In this document: positions 26,336 to 34,035 of the stretch, one piece after another
Layout of the letters: each line of letters begins with the position of its first letter
Numbering within the stretch: the stretch's first letter is position 1
Source of the DNA: an uncultured Bacteroidota bacterium
Lineage (GTDB): Bacteria; Bacteroidota; Bacteroidia; B-17B0; Aurantibacillaceae
Direction of reading: 5' to 3'
NCBI GenBank assembly: GCA_903834765.1
Contig: CAILKE010000004.1
Span: 62,001-126,000 of the forward strand
Length of the DNA: 64,000 nucleotides
The notes under the pieces: model-generated
Told to the model about the DNA's origin: nothing
The model's input: the letters and a program-made list of their open reading frames with translations, nothing else
Databases searched by the model: none
Translations under genes and position numbers: made by a program

Positions 26336-27145
26336 ATGAAAAAAATACTAATTAATAGTTTAAAAGTTATAGGCATACTATTAATTATAGGAGCTACTGC
26401 ATTATATTTTTTTCAAGAAAAACTAATTTTCTTTCCTGAAAAACTAGAGAAGAACTATGCTTTTGAGTTTCCTGAAAAATTTGAAGAACTAAATTTGAAA
26501 GCTAGTGATGGCAAAATATTAAATGGTGTATTATTTAAAGTCGACTCTACTAAAGGGTTGGTTTTTTATTTACATGGAAACGGTGGATCTATAAAGGGTT
26601 GGGGAGATATATCTACAAAATATACCTCTTTACATTACGATTTATTTATACTTGATTATAGAGGTTATGGAAAAAGCGAAGGCGACATCAATAGTGAAGT
26701 GCAAATGTATAATGATTTACAAATGGCTTATGATAGCCTAAAAAGAAGGTATAAAGAAAATCAAATCATTATTATTGGTTATTCCATTGGAACGGGATTA
26801 GCAACAGAACTAGCTTCAGTTAATGACCCGAAACTATTAATTCTTCAAGCGCCATACTATAGCCTAACAGATATGATGCAGAGAAGGTATCCTGGACTTC
26901 CAACCATATTTTTAAAGTATCCATTTGAAACTCATAGTTATTTGAAAACCTGTAAAATGCCTGTAATCATATTTCATGGCAATACCGATAACGTCATACC
27001 TTATGAGTCATCACAAATGCTAAAAAAACTATTCAAACCATCAGACACCTTATTTACCTTGAATAATCAAGGGCATAAAGGAATGAATGATAATCCCGTT
27101 TATTTATCAGAGCTAAAGAAAATTTTAGAGAATACAACACCGTAA
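26336..27145 (+). CDS. Membrane-anchored alpha/beta hydrolase (BEM46/ABHD13-like)
   Basis: The ATG at 26336 is preferred to an overlapping GTG at 26324 because it starts a normal membrane anchor (MKKILINSLKVIGILLIIGA). Hydrolase motifs are the oxyanion HGNGG (FYLHGNGGSIKGW), DYRGYGKSEG, the nucleophile elbow GYSIGTG, the acid in GNTDNVIP and the final His in NQGHKGMND. The fold and order match BEM46-type serine hydrolases; substrates are unknown. It lies directly after serS, probably by chance read-through. Confidence 0.88.
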   Translation: MKKILINSLKVIGILLIIGATALYFFQEKLIFFPEKLEKNYAFEFPEKFEELNLKASDGKILNGVLFKVDSTKGLVFYLHGNGGSIKGWGDISTKYTSLHYDLFILDYRGYGKSEGDINSEVQMYNDLQMAYDSLKRRYKENQIIIIGYSIGTGLATELASVNDPKLLILQAPYYSLTDMMQRRYPGLPTIFLKYPFETHSYLKTCKMPVIIFHGNTDNVIPYESSQMLKKLFKPSDTLFTLNNQGHKGMNDNPVYLSELKKILENTTP

Positions 27146-27211
27146 TATCTCCTTTTCAATTTGCAAATGTCCATAAAACAGTTAGTTTTGTTATAGGTAA
27201 CGAAGCAGCTT

Positions 27212-27931
27212 CTGAAAAAATTATTTTCCATATTCACACTTGCGCTATTTATGAGTCTAAACAATTGGGCCATAGCGCAAACACAAACCATTAAGTACGA
27301 TTCTGTCATTGTAAAAACCACCAAGCCAACAACATCACAAGAAGAAAAAGTATTTAGTCAGGTTAACTTAGACTTTGCTAAAAAGATTGAAAACAAAGAT
27401 CAAGATAGCTTATGGGATCGTTTTTGGAATTGGCTAACTGATTTGATTTTTGGTAATTCAAGTGAAGATTCAAAGGCGAATATGTTCTCCATATTTTTAT
27501 GGGCCTTAGCTATTTCAGGAATTATCATTGTAATATGGTTACTGACACGTACTGAATTTACAAGCTTTTTGAGAGGTAATACTAAAAACACAGCATTTAA
27601 CTTTTCGGATGTTGAAGAAGATATTTCAAGCATTGATTTCAATACACGTATTAAAAAAGCAATTGATGAAAAGGATTATCGATTGGCGTTTCGTTGGCAC
27701 TATTTAAAACAACTCAATATTCTTAATGAAAGAAAAATAATAAACTACGAGCCTTTTAAAACTAATATTGATTATGGTTTTGAATTAGCGAAATCGCCAT
27801 ATCAACAAACATTTACAGATATAAGTCGTATTTACGATTATGTTTGGTATGGTAAATATGATATTACGATGGTTGATTATGAAAAATTAGAAAATAAATT
27901 TAAATCGTTTGAAGAAAAAATTAAAAATTAA
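27212..27931 (+). CDS. DUF4129 domain membrane protein, apparently starting at a rare CTG
   Basis: From the first ATG (27251) the protein lacks a signal, but the 13 codons before it in the same frame read LKKLFSIFTLALF and join MSLNNWAIAQTQ to form a perfect signal peptide. The upstream stop in frame is the TAG at 27194, leaving only CTG at 27212 as a near-cognate start. After the signal come a periplasmic segment (about 25-88), a TM helix (about 90-112) and a cytoplasmic DUF4129 domain (IKKAIDEKDYRLAFRWHYLK, FTDISRIYDYVWYGKYDI). DUF4129 proteins occur with MoxR and DUF58 genes; their role is unknown. Confidence 0.8.
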   Translation: MKKLFSIFTLALFMSLNNWAIAQTQTIKYDSVIVKTTKPTTSQEEKVFSQVNLDFAKKIENKDQDSLWDRFWNWLTDLIFGNSSEDSKANMFSIFLWALAISGIIIVIWLLTRTEFTSFLRGNTKNTAFNFSDVEEDISSIDFNTRIKKAIDEKDYRLAFRWHYLKQLNILNERKIINYEPFKTNIDYGFELAKSPYQQTFTDISRIYDYVWYGKYDITMVDYEKLENKFKSFEEKIKN

Positions 27932-28040
27932 CCGCAAAGGCTCAGAGAAAGGCAAGGGGCAAAGAGGCAAGTATTGATTTGAAACAATAAAAAAAAGCTA
28001 AGAGTATCAGCGATACCCATAACTATCGGTAACGAGGGAA
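27932..28040. repeat. Degenerate dispersed-repeat fragments between the DUF4129 and DUF4350 genes
   Basis: The text ACCGCAAAGGCTCAGAGAAA (27941-27960) and the GGCAAAG-type stretch after it resemble the widespread GCAAAG/CGCAGAG dispersed repeats. Further on, ATAACTATCGGTAACGAGGG (28019-28038) looks like a decayed copy of the GATAGCTATCGGG palindrome at 20261. A GCGCAAGGCGCGGAG piece at 51878-51892 seems related to the first. Confidence 0.4.
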
Positions 28041-28051
28041 AATAAAGTTAC

Positions 28052-29257
28052 ATGTTTAATGGCAATAGAAAATATTATAGTGTTTTAGCGTTAATTTTTA
28101 TCGCTGTCATTGCTCTGCAATACATGCAACCCAAGCCTATTAATTGGACAAGAACCTATTTCAAAAAAGATAAAATTCCTTTTGGTTGCTATGCTATTTT
28201 TAATTTATTAGAAAACAATTTCGCAAAAAAAGTCATTACCAATAAACAAACCTTATACAGCTTAAATGCTGAAATGACAGAATCAAACCAAACTCTTATT
28301 TTTATTGACAATAATGTTGAGTTCTCTAAACTAGACGTGAAAAGCTTATTTAGTTTTCTTAAAAAAGGAAATACGGTATTAATATCTACTTCTAATTTTA
28401 GCAAAGCCCTCAAAGATACCTTTAAAATTGACGTTCAAGAGAATTGGGTTACCAAAAGCATAAGCATCGATTCTTTATTAACCAAGCGTGCCTTTGAAGT
28501 GCAATACACTCAACCAAAAAACAATGTATTAAAATCATACGTTTACCCAACGGTTGCAACCGAAAGCTACTTTACTAAATTTGACACAATATTGTTTAAA
28601 GTAAGTTCCATAAACAAACAACATCAAGCTGTACTTTTGGAAGCTAATATTGGCAAGGGAAAACTCGTGCTTAGTTCCTTGCCGGATGTATTTGGTAATT
28701 TATTTATTGTTAATCATGTTAACCGTTTTTATGCTTATACTTTATTAAGCAAAGTAAAAAACAAAACCATTATTTGGGACGAAAATTATAAAACTCATAA
28801 TGTACAACAAAAAGGCATCTTTCAATTTATATTTAATAACGATGCCTTATACATGGGTTATTGTATAGCAATCATTGGACTTTTGTTTTTTATGATATTT
28901 GAAATGAAGCGTAAACAAAGGGCTATTCCTGTCATCAAGCCTTTACAAAACTCCACACTCGAATTCGTAGATGTTATAAGCCACGTATATTTTAATTCTA
29001 AAAACCATAAATATATCGCGGAAGAAAAAATTGCTTATTTTTATTTTGATATGCGAAAGAAATTTTCAGTCAATACAACACTAATGGATGATGAGTTTTA
29101 CAATACCATACATCTTTTAAGCGGCATTGATTTAGATGCTGTTAAAAAATTATTTTCGTATTGCGAGAACCTAAAACAAGCGCCAAGCCTTACGGAACAA
29201 GATTTACTGGAATTAAATACTAGAATTACTAATTTTAAACTTAAAAGCATACGCTAA
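28052..29257 (+). CDS. DUF4350 domain membrane protein
   Basis: 401 residues. An N-terminal TM helix (YSVLALIFIAVIALQYM, about 8-25) is followed by the DUF4350 hallmark region (YFKKDKIPFGCYAIFNLLEN and LKKGNTVLISTSNFSKAL), a GATase-like fold, a second TM helix near residues 266-286 (MGYCIAIIGLLFFMIFEM), and a cytoplasmic helical tail. The stop overlaps the ATG of the MoxR gene by one base (TAATG), showing translational coupling. It belongs to the DUF4129-DUF4350-MoxR-DUF58 cluster; its function is unknown. Confidence 0.9.
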   Translation: MFNGNRKYYSVLALIFIAVIALQYMQPKPINWTRTYFKKDKIPFGCYAIFNLLENNFAKKVITNKQTLYSLNAEMTESNQTLIFIDNNVEFSKLDVKSLFSFLKKGNTVLISTSNFSKALKDTFKIDVQENWVTKSISIDSLLTKRAFEVQYTQPKNNVLKSYVYPTVATESYFTKFDTILFKVSSINKQHQAVLLEANIGKGKLVLSSLPDVFGNLFIVNHVNRFYAYTLLSKVKNKTIIWDENYKTHNVQQKGIFQFIFNNDALYMGYCIAIIGLLFFMIFEMKRKQRAIPVIKPLQNSTLEFVDVISHVYFNSKNHKYIAEEKIAYFYFDMRKKFSVNTTLMDDEFYNTIHLLSGIDLDAVKKLFSYCENLKQAPSLTEQDLLELNTRITNFKLKSIR

Positions 29258-30228
29258 TGGAAAATTTTGAATCGCGCGTTGATTTAACAGAATTAACACA
29301 AAAAGTAGAAAAAATAAAAGCAGAGTTAGCACTCTATTTAGTTGGTCAACATCAACTCGTAGATTATTTATTAATGTCGCTATTAGCTGATGGACACGTA
29401 TTGATAGAGGGTGTGCCCGGTGTAGCAAAAACATTAACTGCTAAATTATTGGCAAAAAGTATTCATGCCAATTTCAAGCGTATTCAATTTACGCCCGACT
29501 TAATGCCGAGTGATATAACAGGAACATCCATTTATAATTCTAAAACCAATGAATTTGAATTTAAATCTGGACCTTTGTTCACCAACATTGTATTAGCTGA
29601 TGAAATAAATAGAGCACCCGCTAAAACACAAGCTGCCTTGTTTGAAGCTATGGAAGAGCGACAAATTACCGTTGATGGCAAAACTTATTTATTAGAGTCT
29701 CCATTTATGGTATTAGCCACTCAAAATCCTATCGAACAAGAAGGTACGTATCGCCTACCAGAAGCGCAACTTGATCGTTTTTTATTTAAGCTCGTAGTTA
29801 ATTATCCAAGCTTGGAAGAGGAAGCCACTATTTTGCAATTGGCGCATACTAATATAAATCAAACGGATCTATCAAAAGTGCAAGCCATTTTAAATAAAGA
29901 AGAAATTAAAACTTTACGTAAAACTGTTTCAAGTATTTTAGTAGAAGAACATTTGTTTAAATACATAGCACAAATTGTTGGAAGTACTCGTCACAATCCA
30001 TCGTTATACTTAGGCGCTTCACCTCGAGCGTCAATTGCGATTCTCAATGCAGCTAAAGCCTGCGCTTGTTTGAGAGGAAGAGATTTTGTGAGTCCTGACG
30101 ATATCAAATATGTCTGTGCTCCTGTATTAAGACACCGTGTAGTTTTAACGCCTGAAAAGGAAATGGAAGGTGTTACTTGTGATACCGTGATACAACAACT
30201 GGTTGATAAAATTGAAATCCCAAGATAA
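29257..30228 (+). CDS. MoxR-family AAA+ ATPase
   Basis: 323 residues. Walker A is GVPGVAKT (K58), Walker B is IVLADEIN (D115, E116), followed by RAPAKTQAALFEAMEE. Sensor 1 is VLATQNP and the arginine-finger region is RLPEAQLDRF. The C-terminal lid domain has LYLGASPRASIAILNAAKA, typical of MoxR. MoxR ATPases act as chaperone-like factors for maturation of partner complexes, often with von Willebrand-domain proteins and the DUF58 protein encoded next to them. It is coupled to the DUF4350 gene by a one-base overlap. Confidence 0.96.
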   Translation: MENFESRVDLTELTQKVEKIKAELALYLVGQHQLVDYLLMSLLADGHVLIEGVPGVAKTLTAKLLAKSIHANFKRIQFTPDLMPSDITGTSIYNSKTNEFEFKSGPLFTNIVLADEINRAPAKTQAALFEAMEERQITVDGKTYLLESPFMVLATQNPIEQEGTYRLPEAQLDRFLFKLVVNYPSLEEEATILQLAHTNINQTDLSKVQAILNKEEIKTLRKTVSSILVEEHLFKYIAQIVGSTRHNPSLYLGASPRASIAILNAAKACACLRGRDFVSPDDIKYVCAPVLRHRVVLTPEKEMEGVTCDTVIQQLVDKIEIPR

Positions 30229-30357
30229 TTAGTCAATTTGGCAATTTGATGATTTGATAATGAATTTGAACAACTACTTCTTCATCAAATAGCATATACT
30301 ATAAAAACAAAAGAAATTATACTATATTCAAAACTATAACTATTTTTTAATCATTTA

Positions 30358-30390
30358 AAAGCCCCTCCTTTGGAGGGGTTGGGGAGGCTG
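30358..30390. repeat. Short palindromic dispersed repeat just upstream of the DUF58 gene
   Basis: GCCCCTCCTTTGGAGGGGTT (30361-30380) is a hairpin with stem CCCCTCC/GGAGGGG and a TTT loop, followed by GGGGAGGC. A longer relative lies at 38388-38420 between rpoB and rpoC. The pattern CCCTCTCCTTTGGAGAGGG followed by GTTGGGG is a familiar dispersed repeat of Bacteroidota. Confidence 0.75.
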
Positions 30391-31743
30391 CTTATTATTA
30401 ATATACTCAAACACATATTCAGTTCTATCTTTTTTACCAAACGCTTATATTTAGCGTTAGGCATTACTGTTTGTGTATTCGTATTTGCGTTTTCATTTGA
30501 TTGGTTGTATTTGGTTGGCTTAATTTGCCTATGGCTATTGATATTTGCAACCATTACGGATTTACTCCTTCTGTTTGTCAACAAACATGGTATTCATATA
30601 CAACGAACGACGCCACATCAAAAATTATCAAATGGCGATGACAACGATCTTTTTTTGCATGTAAAAAATAATTATTCTTTTGCAACAAATGCAGAGATTA
30701 TTGATGAATTACCTGAACAATTTCAATTCAGAAATTTCAAAATCAACAAACACTTATTATCAGGTGATGCTCAAAAAATAAAATATACGTTACGACCCCT
30801 CTCGCGTGGCGAATTTCATTTTGGAAACATCCTCGCTTTCGTTTGTTCACCCTTAGGGTTAGCTAAACGTCGGTTTGTATTTGAACAAACACTCGTGCTG
30901 CCGAGTTACCCGTCTTTCCTCAAGCTTCGCCAATATGAATTATTAGCCATCAGCGACCGATTGGTAGATGTAGGTATTAAAAAATTACGCAAAATAGGAC
31001 ATAGTACCGAATTCGATCACATCAAAGAATACGTAATTGGTAACGATATCAGAACCATTAACTGGAAGGCCACTGCTCGCAAAAACCAAGTGATGGTAAA
31101 TCATTACAGAGATGAACGTTCGCAACAAGTATACTGCCTAGTGGACATGGGGCGTATCATGAAAATGCCTTTTGAAGAATTAAGTTTATTAGATTACTCC
31201 ATTAATGCATCGTTAGTGCTTAGTCACATTAGTTATATTAAACACGATAAGCCGGGACTTATCACCTTTTCTAATACCATTCATCAAACAGTAACTGCTG
31301 ATAGAAAAGGCACGCAGTTGTTCCGAATACAAGAAGCCTTGTATAACGCTAACACTAATTTTGAGGAAAGTAATTATGAAGTATTATTGAATCATGTGCG
31401 CACCAAATTAAATCAACGCAGTTTATTATTGCTATTTACCAATTTTGAAACTTTGAGTGGTTTACGACGACAACTTAAGTATATTAAACATTTAGCAAAA
31501 CATCATTTAGTAGTTGTAGTTTTATTTGAAAATACAGAACTGCACGAGCTCCTTAATAAACAAGCAACTAACACGTCTGAAATTTACAATCAAACCATTG
31601 CCAAAAAATTTGATTACGAAAAAATACAAATCACCTATGAGCTTCAGAAGCTTGGTATACAATGCGTTTATACCAAACCTCAACAACTAACCGTCAATAC
31701 AATTAATAAGTACTTAGAATTGAAAGCAAGAGGGATGATTTAA
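30370..31743 (+). CDS. DUF58 domain protein
   Basis: About 450 residues. Two TM helices lie near the N-terminus (YLALGITVCVFVFAF and WLYLVGLICLWLLIFATI). The DUF58 signature is FDHIKEYVIGNDIRTINWKA, followed by a von Willebrand-like fold (VYCLVDMGRIM, the MIDAS-like D..R variant). The start is uncertain: no ATG is available near the N-terminus, and the possible TTG codons (30370, 30379) fall inside a dispersed repeat; the conserved part begins about IINILKHIFSS. DUF58 proteins work with MoxR ATPases; the molecular role is not established. It is the last gene of the cluster. Confidence 0.9.
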   Translation: MEGLGRLLIINILKHIFSSIFFTKRLYLALGITVCVFVFAFSFDWLYLVGLICLWLLIFATITDLLLLFVNKHGIHIQRTTPHQKLSNGDDNDLFLHVKNNYSFATNAEIIDELPEQFQFRNFKINKHLLSGDAQKIKYTLRPLSRGEFHFGNILAFVCSPLGLAKRRFVFEQTLVLPSYPSFLKLRQYELLAISDRLVDVGIKKLRKIGHSTEFDHIKEYVIGNDIRTINWKATARKNQVMVNHYRDERSQQVYCLVDMGRIMKMPFEELSLLDYSINASLVLSHISYIKHDKPGLITFSNTIHQTVTADRKGTQLFRIQEALYNANTNFEESNYEVLLNHVRTKLNQRSLLLLFTNFETLSGLRRQLKYIKHLAKHHLVVVVLFENTELHELLNKQATNTSEIYNQTIAKKFDYEKIQITYELQKLGIQCVYTKPQQLTVNTINKYLELKARGMI

Positions 31744-31802
31744 GTTTCAAAAATTGTAAAGCTTTAATATTAAATAATCTGTATAGATCATTTCTCAAAC
31801 AA

Positions 31803-33650
31803 CTACTCCACTGTCACACTCTTCGCTAAGTTCCTTGGTTGATCTACATTACAACCGCGCATCACTGCGATGTGATAAGATAATAATTGCCATGGAATAA
31901 CAGAAACTAATGGCACTAAGGATTCATCCGTTTCAGGAATTTCAATCACATGCTCTGCCATTTCCTTCACATCTTTATCACCAGCTGTTACTATGGCAAT
32001 AATTCTACCCTTACGTGCTTTTACTTCTTGAATATTACTCACTACCTTTTCGTAATTAGCTCCTTTGGTAGCGATTACAAATACTGGCATGGCTTCGTCA
32101 ATTAACGCAATAGGCCCGTGTTTCATTTCAGCAGCAGGATAACCTTCTGCATGGATGTATGATATTTCTTTTAGTTTTAAGGCGCCTTCTAACGCTACGG
32201 GGAAAGAATATCCTCTTCCTAAATATAACGCATTAGTAGCATCTTTATATTCGGCAGCTATCTTCTTAATAGAGTCGTTTAATTTTAATACCTCTTCTAC
32301 TTTCGCAGGAATAGATTCCATTTCATATAATAATTGGCGGTAACGGCTTTCAGCAATTGTTCCTTTTATTTTAGCTACATGTAATGCCATTAAGGTTAAC
32401 ACAGTTACTTGCGCTGTAAATGCCTTAGTTGAAGCTACGCCAATTTCCGGACCTGCGTGTGTATAAGAACCTGCATGTGTAGCGCGAGCGATAGAAGAAC
32501 CCACCACATTACATACACCGAAAATAGTAGCTCCTTTTGCTTTTGCTAATTCAATCGCCGCGAGTGTATCAGCTGTTTCTCCACTTTGAGAAATTGCAAT
32601 CACGATATCATCCGAATAAATAATGGGGTTGCGGTATCTAAATTCGGAGGCATATTCTACTTCAACGGGAATACGCGCATACTCTTCAAATAAATACTCT
32701 GCCACCATACCCGCGTGCCATGAGGTTCCACAAGCAATCACTAAAATACGTTTAGCATTTTTAAATTTCCCTTCGTGTTCCTCAATACCACCCATTTTCA
32801 AATGACCTGTTTCGGAATTTAAACGACCGCGCATACTATCAAAAATAGAACGCGGTTGCTCATAAATTTCTTTCAACATAAAATGGTCATATCCACCTTT
32901 TTCAATGGCTTCTAACTCCATTTCTAATTCTTGAACATAAGGTGTAATTTCTTTATCACGTATGGTTCTGATTTTTAATTCTTCACCTCTGCGAATAATG
33001 GCTACATGTTCGTCTTCAATATAAACGACATTTTTCGTGTATTCCACAATTGGCGAAGCGTCTGACGCAATAAAATATTCATCATTACCAACGCCAATCA
33101 CCATCGGGCTTCCCTTCTTAGCAGCAATTAAGGTATCAGAATCGTTTTTATCCAACACAACAATGGCATAAGCACCATTTACTTGCTTAAGGGCAGCCAT
33201 CACAGCGTGCCCTAGCTTCATGCTTGGCTCGTGCTTTCGGATATCTTCTATTAAATGTATTAAAACTTCGGTGTCTGTTTGAGATAAAAAGGTATGTCCA
33301 CGTTTTTGTAAACCTTCTTTAATAGAGGCATAATTTTCAATAATCCCATTATGAATAATTACTAAATCTTTCGTTTGAGAATAATGAGGGTGAGAGTTCA
33401 CATCATTAGGCTCGCCATGTGTAGCCCAACGAGTATGGCCAATGCCAATATTTCCAGAAGTATCTTTTCCTTTTGTAAATTCAAGTAAGTCGGAAACCTT
33501 TCCCTTTTTTTTATATACATTTAAGTTGCCTTCGTGCGAAATTACTGCAACACCAGCACTATCATAACCACGGTATTCTAAACGTTGTAACCCTTTTATT
33601 AAAATAGGAAACGCCTCACGATTCCCAATATATCCTACAATTCCACACAT
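31803..33650 (-). CDS. glmS: Glutamine-fructose-6-phosphate aminotransferase (isomerizing)
   Basis: 615 residues, the usual length. It makes glucosamine-6-phosphate from fructose-6-phosphate and glutamine, the first step to UDP-GlcNAc for peptidoglycan and lipid A. The N-terminal glutaminase begins MCGIVGYIG with the catalytic Cys2 exposed after Met removal; RYEYRGYDSAG-type and HTRWATHGEPN motifs follow. Two SIS domains bind the sugar phosphate (ACGTSWHAG, SQSGETADT, STKAFTAQV, GRGYSFPVALEGALKLKEIS). The C-terminus ends QPRNLAKSVTVE as in the family. No glmS ribozyme is visible upstream. Confidence 0.98.
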   Translation of the reverse strand: MCGIVGYIGNREAFPILIKGLQRLEYRGYDSAGVAVISHEGNLNVYKKKGKVSDLLEFTKGKDTSGNIGIGHTRWATHGEPNDVNSHPHYSQTKDLVIIHNGIIENYASIKEGLQKRGHTFLSQTDTEVLIHLIEDIRKHEPSMKLGHAVMAALKQVNGAYAIVVLDKNDSDTLIAAKKGSPMVIGVGNDEYFIASDASPIVEYTKNVVYIEDEHVAIIRRGEELKIRTIRDKEITPYVQELEMELEAIEKGGYDHFMLKEIYEQPRSIFDSMRGRLNSETGHLKMGGIEEHEGKFKNAKRILVIACGTSWHAGMVAEYLFEEYARIPVEVEYASEFRYRNPIIYSDDIVIAISQSGETADTLAAIELAKAKGATIFGVCNVVGSSIARATHAGSYTHAGPEIGVASTKAFTAQVTVLTLMALHVAKIKGTIAESRYRQLLYEMESIPAKVEEVLKLNDSIKKIAAEYKDATNALYLGRGYSFPVALEGALKLKEISYIHAEGYPAAEMKHGPIALIDEAMPVFVIATKGANYEKVVSNIQEVKARKGRIIAIVTAGDKDVKEMAEHVIEIPETDESLVPLVSVIPWQLLSYHIAVMRGCNVDQPRNLAKSVTVE

Positions 33651-33921
33651 AATATAAAACTTTAAATCTTATGCTAATATAACGCTATTTTTATATAAAA
33701 ATTACGTTGATTAATACAAAAATTGGAACGAAATAAAAATAAAAATACATCAATATTTCAAGGACAGCCTCTTTAGTTTTTTTGTAATATTTCGTTTTAT
33801 ACCCAATTTGTTTCCACTCTTTTTGATGCATGTTTTTTTTGTCTTTCTGCAATAAATAATTAATGGCTGTTCCATTTTTTCATTTGTTTATATACTTATG
33901 CATTTTGATTTTTTGAAAAAC
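33651..33921. promoter_or_regulatory. Region between glmS and the rpoC terminator; glmS promoter presumably here
   Basis: About 270 bp without an ORF. On the minus strand TATATTAG (33679-33686) resembles the -7 element with one mismatch, but no matching -33 was found. No riboswitch or ribozyme structure is recognisable. Confidence 0.3.
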
Positions 33922-33955
33922 AAAAAACCCTCAACGTTTCCGTTAAGGGTTTTTA
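33922..33955 (-). terminator. Terminator of the tRNA-tuf-rpoBC operon
   Basis: On the minus strand the stem AACCCTTAACG/CGTTGAGGGTT (one mismatch) with a GAAA-type loop is followed by a T run. It lies about 80 bp after the rpoC stop. Confidence 0.85.
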
Positions 33956-33958
33956 TTA

Positions 33959-34027
33959 TGTCATTCTGAACTTGTTTCAGAATCTCTAACTATAGATGCT
34001 GAATCACGCTAAAGCGTGACAGCATGA
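33959..34027. repeat. Dispersed repeat with two hairpins directly after rpoC
   Basis: The first hairpin is ATTCTGAA/TTCAGAAT (33963-33970 with 33976-33983), inside the familiar Bacteroidota repeat TCATTCTGAACTTGTTTCAG. The second is a 13-bp stem with a small bulge: ATGCTG..TCACGCT/AGCGTGA CAGCAT (33996-34025). The element ends 8 bp from the rpoC stop codon. Confidence 0.7.
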
Positions 34028-34035
34028 CTACACGC

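Noticed and set aside
33651-33921. glmS ribozyme upstream of glmS
   Set aside because: No core sequence or pairing pattern of the ribozyme is visible, and it is not expected outside Firmicutes-like lineages.
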